Origin: Bacteroidales bacterium UBA1217
Lineage (GTDB): Bacteria; Bacteroidota; Bacteroidia; Bacteroidales; P3
DNA: 5,119 nt
Direction of reading: 5' to 3'
Assembly: GCA_002309335.1 (NCBI GenBank)
Contig: DBXH01000025.1
Span: 1 to 5,119, forward strand
The position numbers and the translations under genes were made by a program. The notes below the pieces were generated by a model. That model was given only the letters and a program-made list of their open reading frames with translations, made no database searches and was not told where the DNA came from. This document shows, piece by piece, positions 4,701 through 5,119 of the stretch (within the stretch, counting starts at the first letter, position 1; each line of letters opens with the position of its first letter).

Positions 4701-5119
4701 ATGCCACAAATATCGAAAAAAGGCAATGAGCTGCCCCAGTCAGCCATCCGTAAACTCGTTCCGTTTTCCGACGCTGCCAAGGAACGTGGAATTCACGTAT
4801 ATCACTTGAATATCGGTCAGCCCGACATTGAGACCCCAAAGGGTGCTTTGAAGGTTTTGTCGGAGATTGCACGCGAGCTGCCGGATACCAAGGGTGTGCT
4901 GGAGTACAGCCACTCGGCCGGTATCCTCAGTTACCGCCGCGCATTGTGCAACTACTATCACAAGCATGGTATTGATGTGACTCCCAACCAGGTACTTGTC
5001 ACCACAGGCGGCAGCGAGGCTCTTCAGATGGCCTTCACCGTATGCTTGAACCCGGGCGATGAAATCATTATTCCCGAGCCTTATTATACCAACTACAACA
5101 CCTTCGCCAAGCTGTGCGA
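4701..5119 (+). CDS. Class I/II PLP-dependent aminotransferase, N-terminal part (cut by window edge)
   Basis: An open frame starts at ATG 4701 and runs to the window end without a stop, giving 139 residues of what should be roughly a 400-residue protein. It matches the N-terminal third of aspartate-aminotransferase-like fold I enzymes. NIGQPD at residues 37-42 is the substrate-binding loop region, YSHSAG at 69-74 is the conserved Y-S-x-G segment, TTGGSEAL at 101-108 contacts the pyridoxal phosphate group, and NPGDEIIIPEPYYTNY at 117-132 leads into the cofactor domain. The catalytic lysine lies beyond the window. Such enzymes move amino groups between amino acids and 2-oxoacids; aspartate, alanine or aromatic substrates are all possible and cannot be chosen here. 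The gene follows DUF1573 closely on the same strand. Confidence 0.92.
   Translation, partial: MPQISKKGNELPQSAIRKLVPFSDAAKERGIHVYHLNIGQPDIETPKGALKVLSEIARELPDTKGVLEYSHSAGILSYRRALCNYYHKHGIDVTPNQVLVTTGGSEALQMAFTVCLNPGDEIIIPEPYYTNYNTFAKLC

Noticed and set aside
3434..5119. Possible undescribed defence or mobile system.
   Set aside because: All full genes here belong to housekeeping metabolic or exported-protein families, and there is no integrase, transposase, nuclease, toxin or phage-like gene.

Overview
The window looks like a chromosomal piece of an anaerobic member of the Bacteroidales, probably Prevotella- or Bacteroides-like. The evidence is a four-gene 2-oxoacid:ferredoxin oxidoreductase with a stand-alone small ferredoxin subunit, a DUF1573 lipid-less secreted protein of the type common in Bacteroidetes, TAnnTTTG promoter -7 elements, A-rich leaders without clear Shine-Dalgarno sequences, and moderate-GC genes separated by very AT-rich gaps. 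The genus is an inference from these traits, not from a database comparison.

Layout from left to right. Positions 1-30 hold the last codons of a rightward gene, followed by a strong hairpin at 54-83 that can terminate transcription from both sides. A leftward NUDIX hydrolase gene (138-656) follows. Positions 657-747 contain two GC-rich hairpins. Next comes a leftward operon that encodes, in transcription order, the delta ferredoxin (3652-3434), alpha (3412-2315), beta (2203-1424) and gamma (1299-748) subunits of a 2-oxoacid:ferredoxin oxidoreductase of the KOR/VOR type. A 587-base AT-rich divergent intergenic region (3653-4239) carries promoters for both directions. The rightward side holds a DUF1573 exported protein (4240-4671) and, 29 bases later, the start of a class I/II PLP-dependent aminotransferase that runs off the window at 5119.

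Functionally, the operon makes an enzyme that oxidatively decarboxylates a 2-oxoacid to an acyl-CoA and reduced ferredoxin. In anaerobic Bacteroidales the same chemistry can run in reverse to carboxylate acyl-CoA into 2-oxoglutarate or branched-chain 2-oxoacids, which aminotransferases then convert into amino acids. Which 2-oxoacid is used cannot be read from the sequence. I use vorB for alpha because that name is customary for this alpha-subunit family, and kor names for the others by position.

The genes themselves are ordinary. The most unusual signal is a pair of matching repeat elements in the two long gaps inside the oxidoreductase operon (1309-1416 and 2213-2313). Each has a tandem 9-base array, with unit TTTTAAAGG on the plus strand, ending exactly 9 bases before the next start codon, and an opposing purine-rich arm ending in the same 10-mer beside the previous stop codon. 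Smaller oddities in the divergent region are helically spaced ACCCAGA repeats, an inverted repeat pair, phased A-tracts and a doubled TTTGCAAA palindrome at the operon promoter. I see no defence system, mobile element, CRISPR array or RNA gene.
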